From: a virus
Strand: one strand, 5' to 3'
Virus record (IMG/VR): IMGVR_UViG_3300042471_000650
Coordinates: 1-64,000 of that record
Length of the DNA: 64,000 bases
Shown: positions 39,685-48,990 of the stretch, in pieces
Position numbering within the stretch: the first letter of the stretch is position 1
Layout: each line of letters begins with the position of its first letter
The notes under the pieces: model-generated
The model's input: only the letters and a program-made list of their open reading frames with translations
Database searches by the model: none
What the model was told of the DNA's origin: nothing
Translations under genes and position numbers: made by a program

Positions 39685-40824
39685 TCAATCCTTCTTTGGC
39701 ATTTTAGCGCCAGTTTTATGTCTTTCAACACCTGCAGAATCCCTATAGGTTTCACTTTCTCTTCTTGGTGTTACATAACCAACTCCAGGAACCGCACCAG
39801 TTTGTCCAGCATCTCTAGCAGCATTTCTTGCTGCTGCTCTTTGTGCTGCTCTCTTACGATTTCTATCGTATTTTGCATCTTCATTAATAACTTCTTCGAC
39901 AATATCACGGATGACTTCTGCATCCATTTCCATCATTACATAGAGTGCTTCATCTACAGTCTCTACGTGCCCGTTGTCGATGAGATACTCAAGGACTAAA
40001 TCAAAAGCATCATACTCATAGGACTGGTTTAGCATCTTCTCTCTAGCGGTCTGCCTAGGCGCTACAGGGGTTGGTTTGGGGGTTGCAGCAAGGGCAGCGG
40101 TCTGCTTAACTTCAGGTGCTTTAAATGCTTTTGCACCTGCTTCCTGACCCGCTGATTGAATTTTAGCGGTCGTGCCAGCAGACTTTGCTGCTTGAAGTGC
40201 TTTTTCTGCAGAAGCACCAGATGCTCTTGCTGCTTGTGCTGCCTTTAATTCAGCAGAAGTTGGTGTTCTTCTTTCGAATGAAGTTTTGCCCAACATTCCG
40301 GTTGCAGGTTTTGCAGATGCTGCAGGTCTAGTAGGGGCAACTTTAGCAGCAGCAGGGGCAGCTGCAGGTCTTGCAGGAGTGCCGGCTGCAGGTCTTGGTG
40401 CTGCAGGGGCGCCAGCAGGTCTTGGTGCTGCAGGGGCGCCAGCAGGTCTTGGTGCTGCAGGGGCGCCAGCAGGTTTTGCTTTTAAATTTTGAGCTCCTTG
40501 TTTAAAAACTGATTGAAAAGTTGCTCCAGGCTTGAGCAATGCCGCTCTTCCGCCGCCTGCGGCAAATGTTCTTTGCAGTCCAGATTTCGTAGCTTCTGAT
40601 CCAAGATCTTTTAATTGTTGCTGATTTAATTTAATTTCTTCTAGATATGCCTCATACATCTCTTCCCAAGTATACTCACTCAAATCATAACCTTCTTCTA
40701 AAAGTGAGTTGACCCAGTTTTCAACTTCTTCCCAAATTTGCTCTTCAGTGATTTCTTGTGGCGCATAAATTGCAGCATATGCTTCCATCAAACTCTTTGC
40801 TTCACTGCCAGTAATTCTAGACAT
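39685..40824 (-). CDS. Ala/Pro-rich virion or internal head protein
   Basis: The 379-residue protein starts 'MSRITGSEAKSLMEAYAAIY'. Residues 115-150 hold three exact nine-residue repeats (PAGAPAAPR). A long Ala/Lys/Pro linker follows to about 255. The C-terminus has an acidic helical region 'DALYVMMEMDAEVIRDIVEE' and a basic tail. Composition suits a head-core or internal protein. A gp21-like cleavage motif (L-M-E) lies near residue 12-14. It has a perfect late promoter 28 bases upstream. Confidence 0.6.
   Translation of the reverse strand: MSRITGSEAKSLMEAYAAIYAPQEITEEQIWEEVENWVNSLLEEGYDLSEYTWEEMYEAYLEEIKLNQQQLKDLGSEATKSGLQRTFAAGGGRAALLKPGATFQSVFKQGAQNLKAKPAGAPAAPRPAGAPAAPRPAGAPAAPRPAAGTPARPAAAPAAAKVAPTRPAASAKPATGMLGKTSFERRTPTSAELKAAQAARASGASAEKALQAAKSAGTTAKIQSAGQEAGAKAFKAPEVKQTAALAATPKPTPVAPRQTAREKMLNQSYEYDAFDLVLEYLIDNGHVETVDEALYVMMEMDAEVIRDIVEEVINEDAKYDRNRKRAAQRAAARNAARDAGQTGAVPGVGYVTPRRESETYRDSAGVERHKTGAKMPKKD
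40375..40476 (-). repeat. 27-bp tandem repeats encoding PAGAPAAPR
   Basis: Three near-identical 27-bp units, each encoding nine residues, lie in the linker of the head-type protein. Such units expand and contract easily. Confidence 0.85.
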
Positions 40825-40851
40825 TTCTTCTTTGTAATGCTTTTATAAATT

Positions 40852-40859
40852 TATTTATA
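40852..40859 (-). promoter_or_regulatory. Late promoter (TATAAATA)
   Basis: TATAAATA directly after the T-run of the upstream terminator, 28 bases before the head-type protein gene. Confidence 0.75.
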
Positions 40860-40886
40860 AAAAAAGAGGGTCTTAACGACCCTCAA
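40860..40886 (-). terminator. Terminator after nrdB operon
   Basis: GAGGGTC and GACCCTC pair around GTTAA, followed by seven T. The stem includes the stop codon of the 48-residue gene, and its T-run joins the late promoter. Confidence 0.85.
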
Positions 40887-41029
40887 TAAACATCATTACC
40901 TTCTGCTTCTTTCCAAATATAGGAATAATCAAAGTCTCCAAATAAAAACTTATCGGATTCTGCTGCTTCTTTATAAGCATTTTTCATTGCTTCAATATCC
41001 CATTCTATGTTGGGACTTTCAGTATTCAT
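40883..41029 (-). CDS. Small acidic protein (48 aa)
   Basis: The frame starts 'MNTESPNIEWDIEAMKNAYK' and ends 'KEAEGNDVY'. Its ATG overlaps the nrdB stop. A small gene after nrdB is usual in cyanophages. Function unknown. Confidence 0.6.
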   Translation of the reverse strand: MNTESPNIEWDIEAMKNAYKEAAESDKFLFGDFDYSYIWKEAEGNDVY

Positions 41030-42168
41030 AGTTTAAACCCAGCAAAAGTATCATTCTTCATATCTTGCTTAATGCCACCAATCAAATATTGTTCAATTTC
41101 TACTTCTTGGGGGGCATTTTGAAGACTTCGGGAATTTAACCAGTGGTCCGTCCACGGAAGTGGATTATTCTTTGCGGAAACATCATAAAGTGGTTTGAGT
41201 CCGATTGCTTTCATTCTGCGATTGGCAACCCATTCAACATATTGCTGAAGAAGTTTATCATTTAAACCAATCATTGATCCATTTTTAAACAGATATTCTG
41301 CCCAAAGTTTTTCTTGATTGACTGCCTTCTCAAAGGTCTTATAAACCCACTGTTCCTCTTCTTGTGAGATTTTCTTCATATCGGGGTCATCACCCTCTTT
41401 CCATTTGTTTAGAATGTTTTGTGTGATGACCAAATGTTGACTTTCATCTCTTGCAATTAGAGAAATTATCTTTGCACTTCCTTCCATAAGTTTGAGCTCG
41501 CCAAATGCAAAACTGCAAGCGAAACTGACATAAAAGCGAATACCTTCAAGAATATTAACATTTGCAACTGCTCTGAACAATTTTCTTTTAAGTTCATATC
41601 TTGTTTCTTGTGCGGTGGGAACTTGTTCTAACGCATGAATCCAATCATTAGATGTTCCATATTGTTGGGCACAGTTGATAAAATCATTATAAGATTCAGT
41701 AACACTTACCGCCCTTTCCATTATGCGGTCGTCTTTAAGAATCGTATCGAAAACTTCAGAGGGATCCGAATAAACATTTTTAATAATGTATGTATAAGAT
41801 CTGGAATGAATCATTTCCATGAATTCCCAGACCTTCATACACGCTTCTAATTCGGGAAGAGAACAATATGGCGCAAATGCCATACCAGGACCACGACCTT
41901 GAACTGAATCAAGCATAATCTGATATTTTAAGTTACTCGTAAAAATATGTTTTTGTTCTGGACGAAGAGTTTGATAGTCCCCCCTGTCCTTTTGTAAGGA
42001 AATTTCTTCAGGTCTCCAAAAGTAACCTAATTGTTGTTGAGTTAATTTATCAAAAACTGGATATTTGTATTGGTCATAACGTTGTAGACCTAATGGTTGT
42101 CCAAAAAACATTGGTTGCTTTTTAGTATCTACCTCTTGAGAATTGAAAACGGTCATTGATTCGACCAT
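41026..42168 (-). CDS. nrdB: Ribonucleotide reductase beta subunit
   Basis: The protein (380 residues) is a class Ia NrdB. The di-iron ligands lie in 'LPELEACMKVWEFMEMIHSR', 'ILEGIRFYVSFACSFAFGE' and 'ARDESQHLVITQ', and the radical Tyr in 'HSRSYTYIIKNVY'. It makes the radical used by NrdA to convert ribonucleotides to deoxynucleotides for phage DNA. ATG 42168 is chosen because GAGGAG lies seven bases before it; the frame opens earlier at 42207. It follows nrdA. Confidence 0.96.
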   Translation of the reverse strand: MVESMTVFNSQEVDTKKQPMFFGQPLGLQRYDQYKYPVFDKLTQQQLGYFWRPEEISLQKDRGDYQTLRPEQKHIFTSNLKYQIMLDSVQGRGPGMAFAPYCSLPELEACMKVWEFMEMIHSRSYTYIIKNVYSDPSEVFDTILKDDRIMERAVSVTESYNDFINCAQQYGTSNDWIHALEQVPTAQETRYELKRKLFRAVANVNILEGIRFYVSFACSFAFGELKLMEGSAKIISLIARDESQHLVITQNILNKWKEGDDPDMKKISQEEEQWVYKTFEKAVNQEKLWAEYLFKNGSMIGLNDKLLQQYVEWVANRRMKAIGLKPLYDVSAKNNPLPWTDHWLNSRSLQNAPQEVEIEQYLIGGIKQDMKNDTFAGFKL

Positions 42169-42256
42169 TGATTTCTCCTCTGAATTTTTTCTGAAATTAA
42201 AAACCATACTTCCCTCAATAGATTAACTTTAACTCACACTGTAATATTTAACTGAA

Positions 42257-44557
42257 TCAGATTTTGCAACTTTCGCAATCTTCTTCACCACTTTCCATAA
42301 TGTCATCAAGAAGTGATTGCAATTCTTGCTTGGAATCTTCAACTACTTCATCGGTCTTAATATCGTAAGTATTCTGATAGTATGAAGTCTTCCAACCATA
42401 ACGATAAGTAGTCAACAAGTCATTTGCCATTACGCTAACAGGGACTTCATTATCTGGATAATTTTGCGGGTTATAGGACCAGTTTCCACTAATCGCTTGA
42501 TCGAAGAATTTTTGCATAACAGCAACAATATTGATGTAACCACTATTGCTAGGCATATCCCAAAGAAGTGTATAATTGTTCTTAAGTGTTTGATACTGGG
42601 GAACAATTTGCTTAAGGGGACCTTTCTTGGACTTCTTAACGGACAGGTATCCTCTAGGTGGTTCGATTCCGTTGGTTGCGTTTGACACAACGGAACTGCT
42701 CTCCGATGGCATCTGTGCGGACAGTGTTGAGTTCCGTACTCCATACTGCTTAACCTGCTCCCGTAATGACTCCCAATCATACTTAAGTTCGTTAGGTACA
42801 ATCTCATCTACATCTTTCTTGTAAGTATCTATAGGAAGAATTCCTTGAGCATATTTTGTTCGATTAGAATACTCGCAAGGTCCTTTTTCTCTGGCAAGTC
42901 TTACGGTTGCCTGAATCAAATAATACTGAAATGCTTCGGTAAGATCGTGTACTAGTTTCCAAGCGCCAGGATCGTCGTAATGCTCCCCGTGCTTGGCGAG
43001 ATAGTGTGCAAGACCAATATAACCAACCCCAAGAGAACGACGTGCTCTAGTGGCGATTTCTGCTGCTCTGACGGGATATCCCTGAAAATCAATAAGTTCG
43101 TCAAGACTCCTAACTGTAAGGTCACAGAGACTCTCTAATTCGTCATTTGATTTTAATTTACCAACATTGATGGCAGAAAGAATACAAAGAGCAATTTCAC
43201 CATCAGGATCATCAATATGCTGAATGGGTTTTGTGGGAAGAGTAATTTCTTGACAGAGATTGCTCATCTCAACTTTATCCATAAAGGATGAGTGGGAGTT
43301 GCAATGGTCAATATTCATAATGTAAATACGACCAGTTTCAGCACGTTCTTTCAGGAGGTCCAGAAAGAGTTCTTGAGCGCCGATAGTTTTTCTTGGAATA
43401 GACTCATCTCGTTCATAACGAAGATATAACTCGTCAAATCCATCAGTGCCAAAAGCATCATACAGACCAGGAACAGCGTGGGGAGAGAAGAGTGAGACTT
43501 CTTCGTTACGGATGAATCGTTCATAGAACAGTTTGGAGATTTGGATGGAGTAGTCTAACTTACGAACACGGTTATCTTCAGTTCCTTTGTTATTTTTTAG
43601 TACTAGGATATCTTCGATTTCTTGGTGCCAGATTGGAAAGTGGACAGTAGCACTTCCACCACGAATCCCGTTTTGTGTACAACATCTGACAGTTGCCTCA
43701 AACTTTTTGAGGAATGGGACAACACCAGTATGCTGAACTTCTCCGCCTCTGATTTTAGCGTTGATACCCCGGATGCGACCTGCGTTGATGCCAATTCCTG
43801 CTCTTTGAGCAACATAGCGACCAATTGCCATATCAGAGCTGAAGATGCTATCAAGGGTGTCATCAACATCAACAAGAACGCAACTTGCATATTGACGAAG
43901 TGGGGTTCTAACACCTGCCATGATTGGCGTAGGAATGTTGATTTTGTGCTTTGAGATTGCGTCATAATACTTCTTAACGTAATCTAGACGGGTTTCTTTA
44001 GGATACTTTGAAAAGATAGTCGCCGCAATCAAAAGATACATGAATTGTGGCGTTTCATAAAGATTGCCAGTGCTTCTATCTTGTACAAGATACTTGTCTA
44101 CAACTTGACGAAGACCGGCATAAGTAAACAGATAATCACGTCCATGATCTATAAAACTCTCAAGTTTTTCAAATTCTTCTTCAGAATAAAGATCTAGAAT
44201 TTCAGCATCATAGACTCCCTTCTCAACACACCTCTTCGTATGCTCCAATACAGTTGAGTTGTCATACATTCTTCCAAAAATTTGCTTGCGAATCGCAAAC
44301 AAAAGAAGACGAGCAGCAACAAACTGATAATTGGGATGCTCAAGATCAATCAAATCAGAAGCAGATCGAATCAGAATCTCTTGAATCTCTCCAGTAGTAA
44401 TTCCATTATAAAATTGAATTCCAGACTGCATTTCAACTTGTGAAGCAGAAACTCCAGCAAGATCTTTACACGCCTCTTCAACCATTACATGAAGTTTGTT
44501 TAGATTGAGAGATTCAGTATCACCACTTCTTTTAACAACTTTTGTTCCGTTACTCAT
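42257..44557 (-). CDS. nrdA: Ribonucleotide reductase alpha subunit
   Basis: The protein has 766 residues from ATG 44557. It has the N-terminal ATP-cone ('VVKRSGDTESLNLNKLHVMV'), the active-site cysteines in 'YASCVLVDVDDTLDS' and 'LCILSAINVGKL', the N-x-C-x-E loop in 'MSNLCQEITLPTKP', and the C-terminal thiol pair 'CESC' that accepts electrons from a redoxin. It pairs with NrdB and supplies deoxynucleotides. It starts within the end of the primase gene (four-base overlap). Confidence 0.97.
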   Translation of the reverse strand: MSNGTKVVKRSGDTESLNLNKLHVMVEEACKDLAGVSASQVEMQSGIQFYNGITTGEIQEILIRSASDLIDLEHPNYQFVAARLLLFAIRKQIFGRMYDNSTVLEHTKRCVEKGVYDAEILDLYSEEEFEKLESFIDHGRDYLFTYAGLRQVVDKYLVQDRSTGNLYETPQFMYLLIAATIFSKYPKETRLDYVKKYYDAISKHKINIPTPIMAGVRTPLRQYASCVLVDVDDTLDSIFSSDMAIGRYVAQRAGIGINAGRIRGINAKIRGGEVQHTGVVPFLKKFEATVRCCTQNGIRGGSATVHFPIWHQEIEDILVLKNNKGTEDNRVRKLDYSIQISKLFYERFIRNEEVSLFSPHAVPGLYDAFGTDGFDELYLRYERDESIPRKTIGAQELFLDLLKERAETGRIYIMNIDHCNSHSSFMDKVEMSNLCQEITLPTKPIQHIDDPDGEIALCILSAINVGKLKSNDELESLCDLTVRSLDELIDFQGYPVRAAEIATRARRSLGVGYIGLAHYLAKHGEHYDDPGAWKLVHDLTEAFQYYLIQATVRLAREKGPCEYSNRTKYAQGILPIDTYKKDVDEIVPNELKYDWESLREQVKQYGVRNSTLSAQMPSESSSVVSNATNGIEPPRGYLSVKKSKKGPLKQIVPQYQTLKNNYTLLWDMPSNSGYINIVAVMQKFFDQAISGNWSYNPQNYPDNEVPVSVMANDLLTTYRYGWKTSYYQNTYDIKTDEVVEDSKQELQSLLDDIMESGEEDCESCKI

Positions 44558-45525
44558 ACCTTTTTCCAATTGTTGAATTTAATTTTTGCTTCTAAACCAA
44601 TGTGTGTATTTGATTTTAACATATCCATAACGTTATGTCCAGCGAGTACAAGGTCATTAATATCCTTTTCCTTTAGGTTACTGGACCAAATCACTACTTT
44701 GTCACCTCTGTCGATGGTCTTTGATATTCGGTTGACGATTTCTCTATTGCGTGGTTCATTATCAAAGACGTAAATATAATCGCGCCAACCAAACGACCTA
44801 ATATCAATGTCGGACCCACACATAGCAACAGCATTTTCGATAAACGTGGAGTCGAAAGGTCCTTCAACGATGTAAATGGATTTTGATGAATCCACTTTTT
44901 CAAGTCCGTAAATTTTTGGCGCATCATCAGAAAGCATCACGGTGATGTATTTATTTGGAGAGGGTCCAAGTGCTCTTCCCTGAAATCCTATCAAATTATA
45001 GTCTTTATCATACATTGGTATAATAATGCGACTCTCATCCCTAGTGATAGTGTTAAAAGTTTGTTTTTGCGTGTTTACCCACTGCTTAAATTTGTCAGCG
45101 AAATAAAACTTTTCCGGATCTACTTTTCGCCTTTCCAAATATTCTTTGGCAATTGGAATTTCCGATGCTTTAGGTAAATCAAGTTTCTTTTTAAAAACTG
45201 GTTTGTCAAAATCAAACTTTGGTTCCTCAACCACAAAGTTTTTGCCAGTATGCCCCTCCTTAAACTTCTCCATAATATACTGCTTATGAAGAGTTGAATC
45301 AAGTTCTTTAAGAAAGTTATTAAATGACAAACTTGCACCACAATTGTGACACTTGAAGTTTGTATTATTTTTGACTTGATAAAAATATCCCCTTGTCTTA
45401 CTTTTATTTTTCTGGGAATCGCCACAAAGAGGGCAGCGGAAGTTATAGAGATCTGCCTTAACTCTCTTAAATTTTTGAAGACGCGAAGATACGAGTCCAA
45501 TATACTTGGAGTCAATCAGATCCAT
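44554..45525 (-). CDS. 61: DNA primase (gp61)
   Basis: The 323-residue protein has the N-terminal zinc site of T4-like primase ('CPLCGDSQKNKSKTRG', 'CHNCGASLSF') near 32-70. The TOPRIM core follows with 'YIVEGPFDSTFIENAVAMCG' near 217-236 and 'YVFDNEPRNREI' near 250-261. It makes RNA primers for the gp41 helicase and gp43 polymerase. The size is close to T4 gp61. Confidence 0.9.
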   Translation of the reverse strand: MDLIDSKYIGLVSSRLQKFKRVKADLYNFRCPLCGDSQKNKSKTRGYFYQVKNNTNFKCHNCGASLSFNNFLKELDSTLHKQYIMEKFKEGHTGKNFVVEEPKFDFDKPVFKKKLDLPKASEIPIAKEYLERRKVDPEKFYFADKFKQWVNTQKQTFNTITRDESRIIIPMYDKDYNLIGFQGRALGPSPNKYITVMLSDDAPKIYGLEKVDSSKSIYIVEGPFDSTFIENAVAMCGSDIDIRSFGWRDYIYVFDNEPRNREIVNRISKTIDRGDKVVIWSSNLKEKDINDLVLAGHNVMDMLKSNTHIGLEAKIKFNNWKKV

Positions 45526-45538
45526 TATAAAGAGGTTA

Positions 45539-45952
45539 TTATTTCGTGCTCTCTATTCTAACAGGTTGTGAGTCTGGTGTCAATATATCTACAACCATAT
45601 GGGATTGTGAAACTGCAAAAGAAACTACAACAGCAATTCCAACAACAATCCAACGAAACTTTGCAATATCTTCAACTTTCATTTCCAATGCTTTAATTCT
45701 ATCTGTTACACCCTTATGCTGATCTCTATTTTCATCCTTCAATTCACCAATCATTTTAGAAATCATCTCATCCGTTTTACCACACTGCTCAATTTTTTCA
45801 TCATGAACTGCCAGCATCTTACTGATGTTTTGACTGGTTTTACCCATAATTTGAATTGCTTCATCAATCTTTTTTAGCAAAAGTTCGTATGATGAAAGAC
45901 GCTCTTCTAATACAGCAATTTTGGTGTCGGATGAGGTGTTTTGATTAAACAT
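45539..45952 (-). CDS. Coiled-coil protein with C-terminal membrane helix
   Basis: The 137-residue protein has a long coiled coil (12-95, 'KIAVLEERLSSYELLLKKID') and a single membrane helix near 99-118 ('FRWIVVGIAVVVSFAVSQS'), then a short tail. This design resembles XhlA-type and some holin-associated proteins. No direct evidence of a lysis role. A GTAAATAAATAG late-like element lies upstream. Confidence 0.55.
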   Translation of the reverse strand: MFNQNTSSDTKIAVLEERLSSYELLLKKIDEAIQIMGKTSQNISKMLAVHDEKIEQCGKTDEMISKMIGELKDENRDQHKGVTDRIKALEMKVEDIAKFRWIVVGIAVVVSFAVSQSHMVVDILTPDSQPVRIESTK

Positions 45953-45995
45953 TTTTCTTTCTGGTAAGATTTGCTCATAACAAATCTAATACTAT

Positions 45996-46205
45996 TTATT
46001 TACCCTTCAAATACTGCAACCACCACTTACGTGATCCTCTTCCACCTTTTGCATATCTCTTTTTTTTCTTTGAAGGGAACACTGGAGGAGTACCGGTGTT
46101 GATATTATATCCAAGAGATTTTTCACCATCGCCAACCACGTTTGCAATCTCACCTTCTTCTTTAAGGGTATGAATAATTTGAATTAGTTTATCTAGTTTA
46201 TTCAT
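45996..46205 (-). CDS. Small basic hypothetical protein (69 aa)
   Basis: The protein starts 'MNKLDKLIQIIHTLKEEGEI' and has a strongly basic C-terminus ('KKKKRYAKGGRGSRKWW'). Its ATG overlaps the previous stop. The basic tail suggests contact with DNA or with the negatively charged head interior. Confidence 0.55.
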   Translation of the reverse strand: MNKLDKLIQIIHTLKEEGEIANVVGDGEKSLGYNINTGTPPVFPSKKKKRYAKGGRGSRKWWLQYLKGK

Positions 46206-46576
46206 TAGATTGTTTGCAAATGTGCTAGACAGTCTTCATCTTCTTTAATATTATGCATCTGCGTTTTTGGATATTCCGGAAACCGATTCAGAAATAAAAG
46301 AAAACTTTTTATTGCTGGCCAAAGATCACTATCTAAATTATAAAACAATAATGGGACAGCAGCATCATTAAAGACATTGAAAAGTATTGTCAAGTGATTC
46401 AAAATAAGGTGAGTTCTAAGCTCACCTGTATTTTTATATTTTTTCAACAACCTTTTCACATAACGAATTCGCTTCAAGTCAGATTGAAAATCCTCCATCG
46501 TAAGTGCTTGAGGATTGTCATAAAATTTTATAGCAAATAACAAATAATTGTCTTCATTCAATTCATCAAATCTCAT
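46205..46576 (-). CDS. Conserved hypothetical protein (123 aa)
   Basis: The protein starts 'MRFDELNEDNYLLFAIKFYD' and is helical, with 'RIRYVKRLLKKYKNTGELRT' in the middle. Collinear small proteins of this kind occur beside late genes in cyanophages. Function unknown; a virion assembly role is plausible. Confidence 0.55.
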   Translation of the reverse strand: MRFDELNEDNYLLFAIKFYDNPQALTMEDFQSDLKRIRYVKRLLKKYKNTGELRTHLILNHLTILFNVFNDAAVPLLFYNLDSDLWPAIKSFLLFLNRFPEYPKTQMHNIKEDEDCLAHLQTI

Positions 46577-46585
46577 ACCATATTA

Positions 46586-47140
46586 TCAGCTATCTGGAAA
46601 TCTTGAATCATCGTCAGCGTCACCAGTAATGCTACTACCAGCAACTAATACTTCACTCTTAACTCTGAAGTTGCCATGATTGTCAACATAAGTTGTAACA
46701 CCAACCCATCCAGCGTGAGCAACTGCATAAGCAGCATTTTTACCACCGACAGTTCTTCCGGCAGCAACTGTTGCTTCAGTAGTACCTACACCAAATACTG
46801 CAGAGAATCTACCACTCTTTACATCAGGAGCAAAGTACTGCCCATCTTCAAGAGTGTACTTTGGTTTTTGATTTACTGTGTAAGCAACGCCAGCAATTGA
46901 ACCATTAAGAGGAATTAAGAACTGGGTTGAACCAATAGAAAGTTGCGTAGCAGAAGTTACTCCAGTAATTACTGCCTGACCATAAGTAGCTCCGGCGCCA
47001 ACAACCAAAATATCGCCAGCTGAAATTCCAGCAGTTACGAAAGTTGTACCACTTCCAGTTACTACTTCAGTAGCAAGATTGATTGTTATAGTTCCTGTAA
47101 GACCCGTGCTAAAAGAATCTTTATTGCCCCAAAGAGACAT
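46586..47140 (-). CDS. Virion structural protein
   Basis: The 184-residue protein starts 'MSLWGNKDSFSTGLTGTITI' and is rich in G, T, V and A with short beta strands ('VTGSGTTFVTAGISAGDILV'). The MSLWGNKD opening is seen in several cyanophage virion proteins. A perfect late promoter lies 32 bases upstream. Probably a head or tail decoration protein. Confidence 0.65.
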   Translation of the reverse strand: MSLWGNKDSFSTGLTGTITINLATEVVTGSGTTFVTAGISAGDILVVGAGATYGQAVITGVTSATQLSIGSTQFLIPLNGSIAGVAYTVNQKPKYTLEDGQYFAPDVKSGRFSAVFGVGTTEATVAAGRTVGGKNAAYAVAHAGWVGVTTYVDNHGNFRVKSEVLVAGSSITGDADDDSRFPDS

Positions 47141-47172
47141 ATGCTTTACCTAATAAATTTCTTTTCTAGTAA

Positions 47173-47180
47173 TATTTATA
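47173..47180 (-). promoter_or_regulatory. Late promoter (TATAAATA)
   Basis: TATAAATA directly after the T-run of the preceding terminator, 32 bases before the MSLWGNKD gene. Confidence 0.75.
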
Positions 47181-47212
47181 AAAAAAGGAGACCTTATAAA
47201 AAGATCTCCTTT
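47181..47212 (-). terminator. Terminator after small membrane gene
   Basis: GGAGATC and GGTCTCC pair around a TTTTTATAA loop, followed by seven T. It lies after the stop at 47232. Confidence 0.8.
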
Positions 47213-47231
47213 ATTTTTATTTTGTTAACTC

Positions 47232-47417
47232 TCAAGGAGTTAAATCTTTTGCACCTTTCTTTTTGAGGTGCTCTTGTGCTTGAATAAGAATAAATGAAAG
47301 AATTCCATTTGCTTTAACTTTTGGATTAGCACCAACTGCTTCTGAAATCAGAAACAAAATAGTTGCAATTAGACCTTCATTTGCTGCAACCCAAGCCCAG
47401 ATAGCTGCGACTGTCAT
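47232..47417 (-). CDS. Small membrane protein, holin candidate (61 aa)
   Basis: The protein starts 'MTVAAIWAWVAANEGLIATI' with one or two hydrophobic segments in the first 30 residues and ends in a Lys-rich tail. Size and layout match small phage holins, and no other holin is evident near the lysozymes. GGAGG lies six bases before the ATG. The role is inferred only. Confidence 0.5.
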   Translation of the reverse strand: MTVAAIWAWVAANEGLIATILFLISEAVGANPKVKANGILSFILIQAQEHLKKKGAKDLTP

Positions 47418-47457
47418 AATGTCCTCCGTGTGAAGAGTATCCTGATATATTTAGGAA

Positions 47458-48981
47458 TCAGTCAGATTCACCAGCTCTTGGTTTGTACATATCTTGTGCC
47501 CTTCTTTCTGCAGCAGATTGTTGTACTTTTTTCTTTGCAAGTCTATCTGCTGTAGTTTGACCTTTTGGTGTGGGAGCACCAGGAGTCTTTTTGACTCCCC
47601 TTTCACCTTCATGTTGAGCAACCGTTTTTCCACTTCTAGTCATAAGACCTTGACGAGTGCTTGGCATTTTTCTTAGCATTTCTATAGCACGATCACGTGG
47701 TTTTCTTTGAGTTCCTTTTTCTTCACGTCTTCTTTCATCAAGAATTTCAGTTTCTTCTGTTGAAACCATCACAATAGGATTTTTAGCACCCATCGCTCTT
47801 GCATAATTTTTGGCAAGATTAACTGCGGTTGGAAGGGATCTAGGATCCTTTTCTTCCATTTCCTTTTTTGCTTTATTGTCTGCTTGAGTAACAGTTTCTT
47901 CCTTCATAGAAGTTTTCTTTTCAGGAAGTCCTTTATGAGAAGTTTTAGCAAACTTTTTAGCTTCCTTTTTACTCATTCCAGAAGCTGCCTTTGCAACCTC
48001 TGGAGATGCTGGCATTTCACCTTTCTTTGCAGCGTAAACCATTCCCATAAACTTTTGTTGTGCTTTGCTTACTGCTTTTTCAACAACAAAAGATCCTTTA
48101 ATATCATAATGTGCTAGTTGCATACCATAATTAGATTTTCCACTGTTTGATCCTGGCGCTTCAGGATTGACCTTTACTGTATTTTTTCCTTTCATCACAT
48201 CAATCTTTTTTGCATTTGCATCAGGATTGGATGATTCATCATTAACTTCGCCAATGTATTCTTCCTTTACACTCGAAGTATCTTGACCGTCTGGGGTTCC
48301 ACCTTTTTTACGCTGAATAGCGTTGTGAACTGCACCACGATATTCTTTAGCACCACTTTCTACTTTACCATCTCCATCATAATCTTTTCCTGCTTTTGCT
48401 CTTGCAGTTTGCTCACCCTTCTTCTTTTCACCTTCATAAGGTTCGCCATAACCAGTCATTTCAACTGATTCAATATTTGAATTTGCACGAAGTTCACTAA
48501 TCTTTTGACGATCTGCATATCTAACATATGAACGACCGTCCTTTCCAGTAACTCTAACTTTATATTTTTTATGCTCCGAAGTTTCTAACTTCTCCATATA
48601 AGTTAAACGAATTGGTTCTTGCTCCTCTTGAACCCCTTCAACAAATACTTTAAAGAGTGCGTTTGCTACGCTAGAAGAAGCTAAATCCTCAATGTTAAAA
48701 TCTTCTGCTTGCATACCACCTTTACCAAAAAGTTTTTGCTTTACTATCGTTTTTTCTTGCTGACTCATACTACTGTTTTGCATATATTGAGTGTATGCTT
48801 GGCGAAGAGGAAGTTCTTCTCTCCTAGCTCTATAACGAATATCGTAAATTGCTTGCTTTGCTCTTTTTTCTGGAGATTTTCCACCATCTTTTTTCCCTTC
48901 TTCACCACCCTTTTCAGATGAAGGTGCCTCAACTGGCGAGTGTTTTCTTGCTGGAAGCTCTTCAGCAATATGTTTTTTCAT
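47458..48981 (-). CDS. Large charged virion or internal head protein
   Basis: The 507-residue protein is highly charged, with long K/E/G/P stretches. Residues 300-350 hold 'EKAVSKAQQKFMGMVYAAKK' and 'SPEVAKAASGMSKKEAKKFA', a DUF3008-type block found in cyanophage proteins. The N-terminus 'MKKHIAEELPARKHS' contains I-A-E, which fits the gp21 cleavage consensus. Composition suits a protein inside the head. A CATAAATA element lies 33 bases upstream. Confidence 0.6.
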   Translation of the reverse strand: MKKHIAEELPARKHSPVEAPSSEKGGEEGKKDGGKSPEKRAKQAIYDIRYRARREELPLRQAYTQYMQNSSMSQQEKTIVKQKLFGKGGMQAEDFNIEDLASSSVANALFKVFVEGVQEEQEPIRLTYMEKLETSEHKKYKVRVTGKDGRSYVRYADRQKISELRANSNIESVEMTGYGEPYEGEKKKGEQTARAKAGKDYDGDGKVESGAKEYRGAVHNAIQRKKGGTPDGQDTSSVKEEYIGEVNDESSNPDANAKKIDVMKGKNTVKVNPEAPGSNSGKSNYGMQLAHYDIKGSFVVEKAVSKAQQKFMGMVYAAKKGEMPASPEVAKAASGMSKKEAKKFAKTSHKGLPEKKTSMKEETVTQADNKAKKEMEEKDPRSLPTAVNLAKNYARAMGAKNPIVMVSTEETEILDERRREEKGTQRKPRDRAIEMLRKMPSTRQGLMTRSGKTVAQHEGERGVKKTPGAPTPKGQTTADRLAKKKVQQSAAERRAQDMYKPRAGESD

Positions 48982-48990
48982 GAGGAAACT

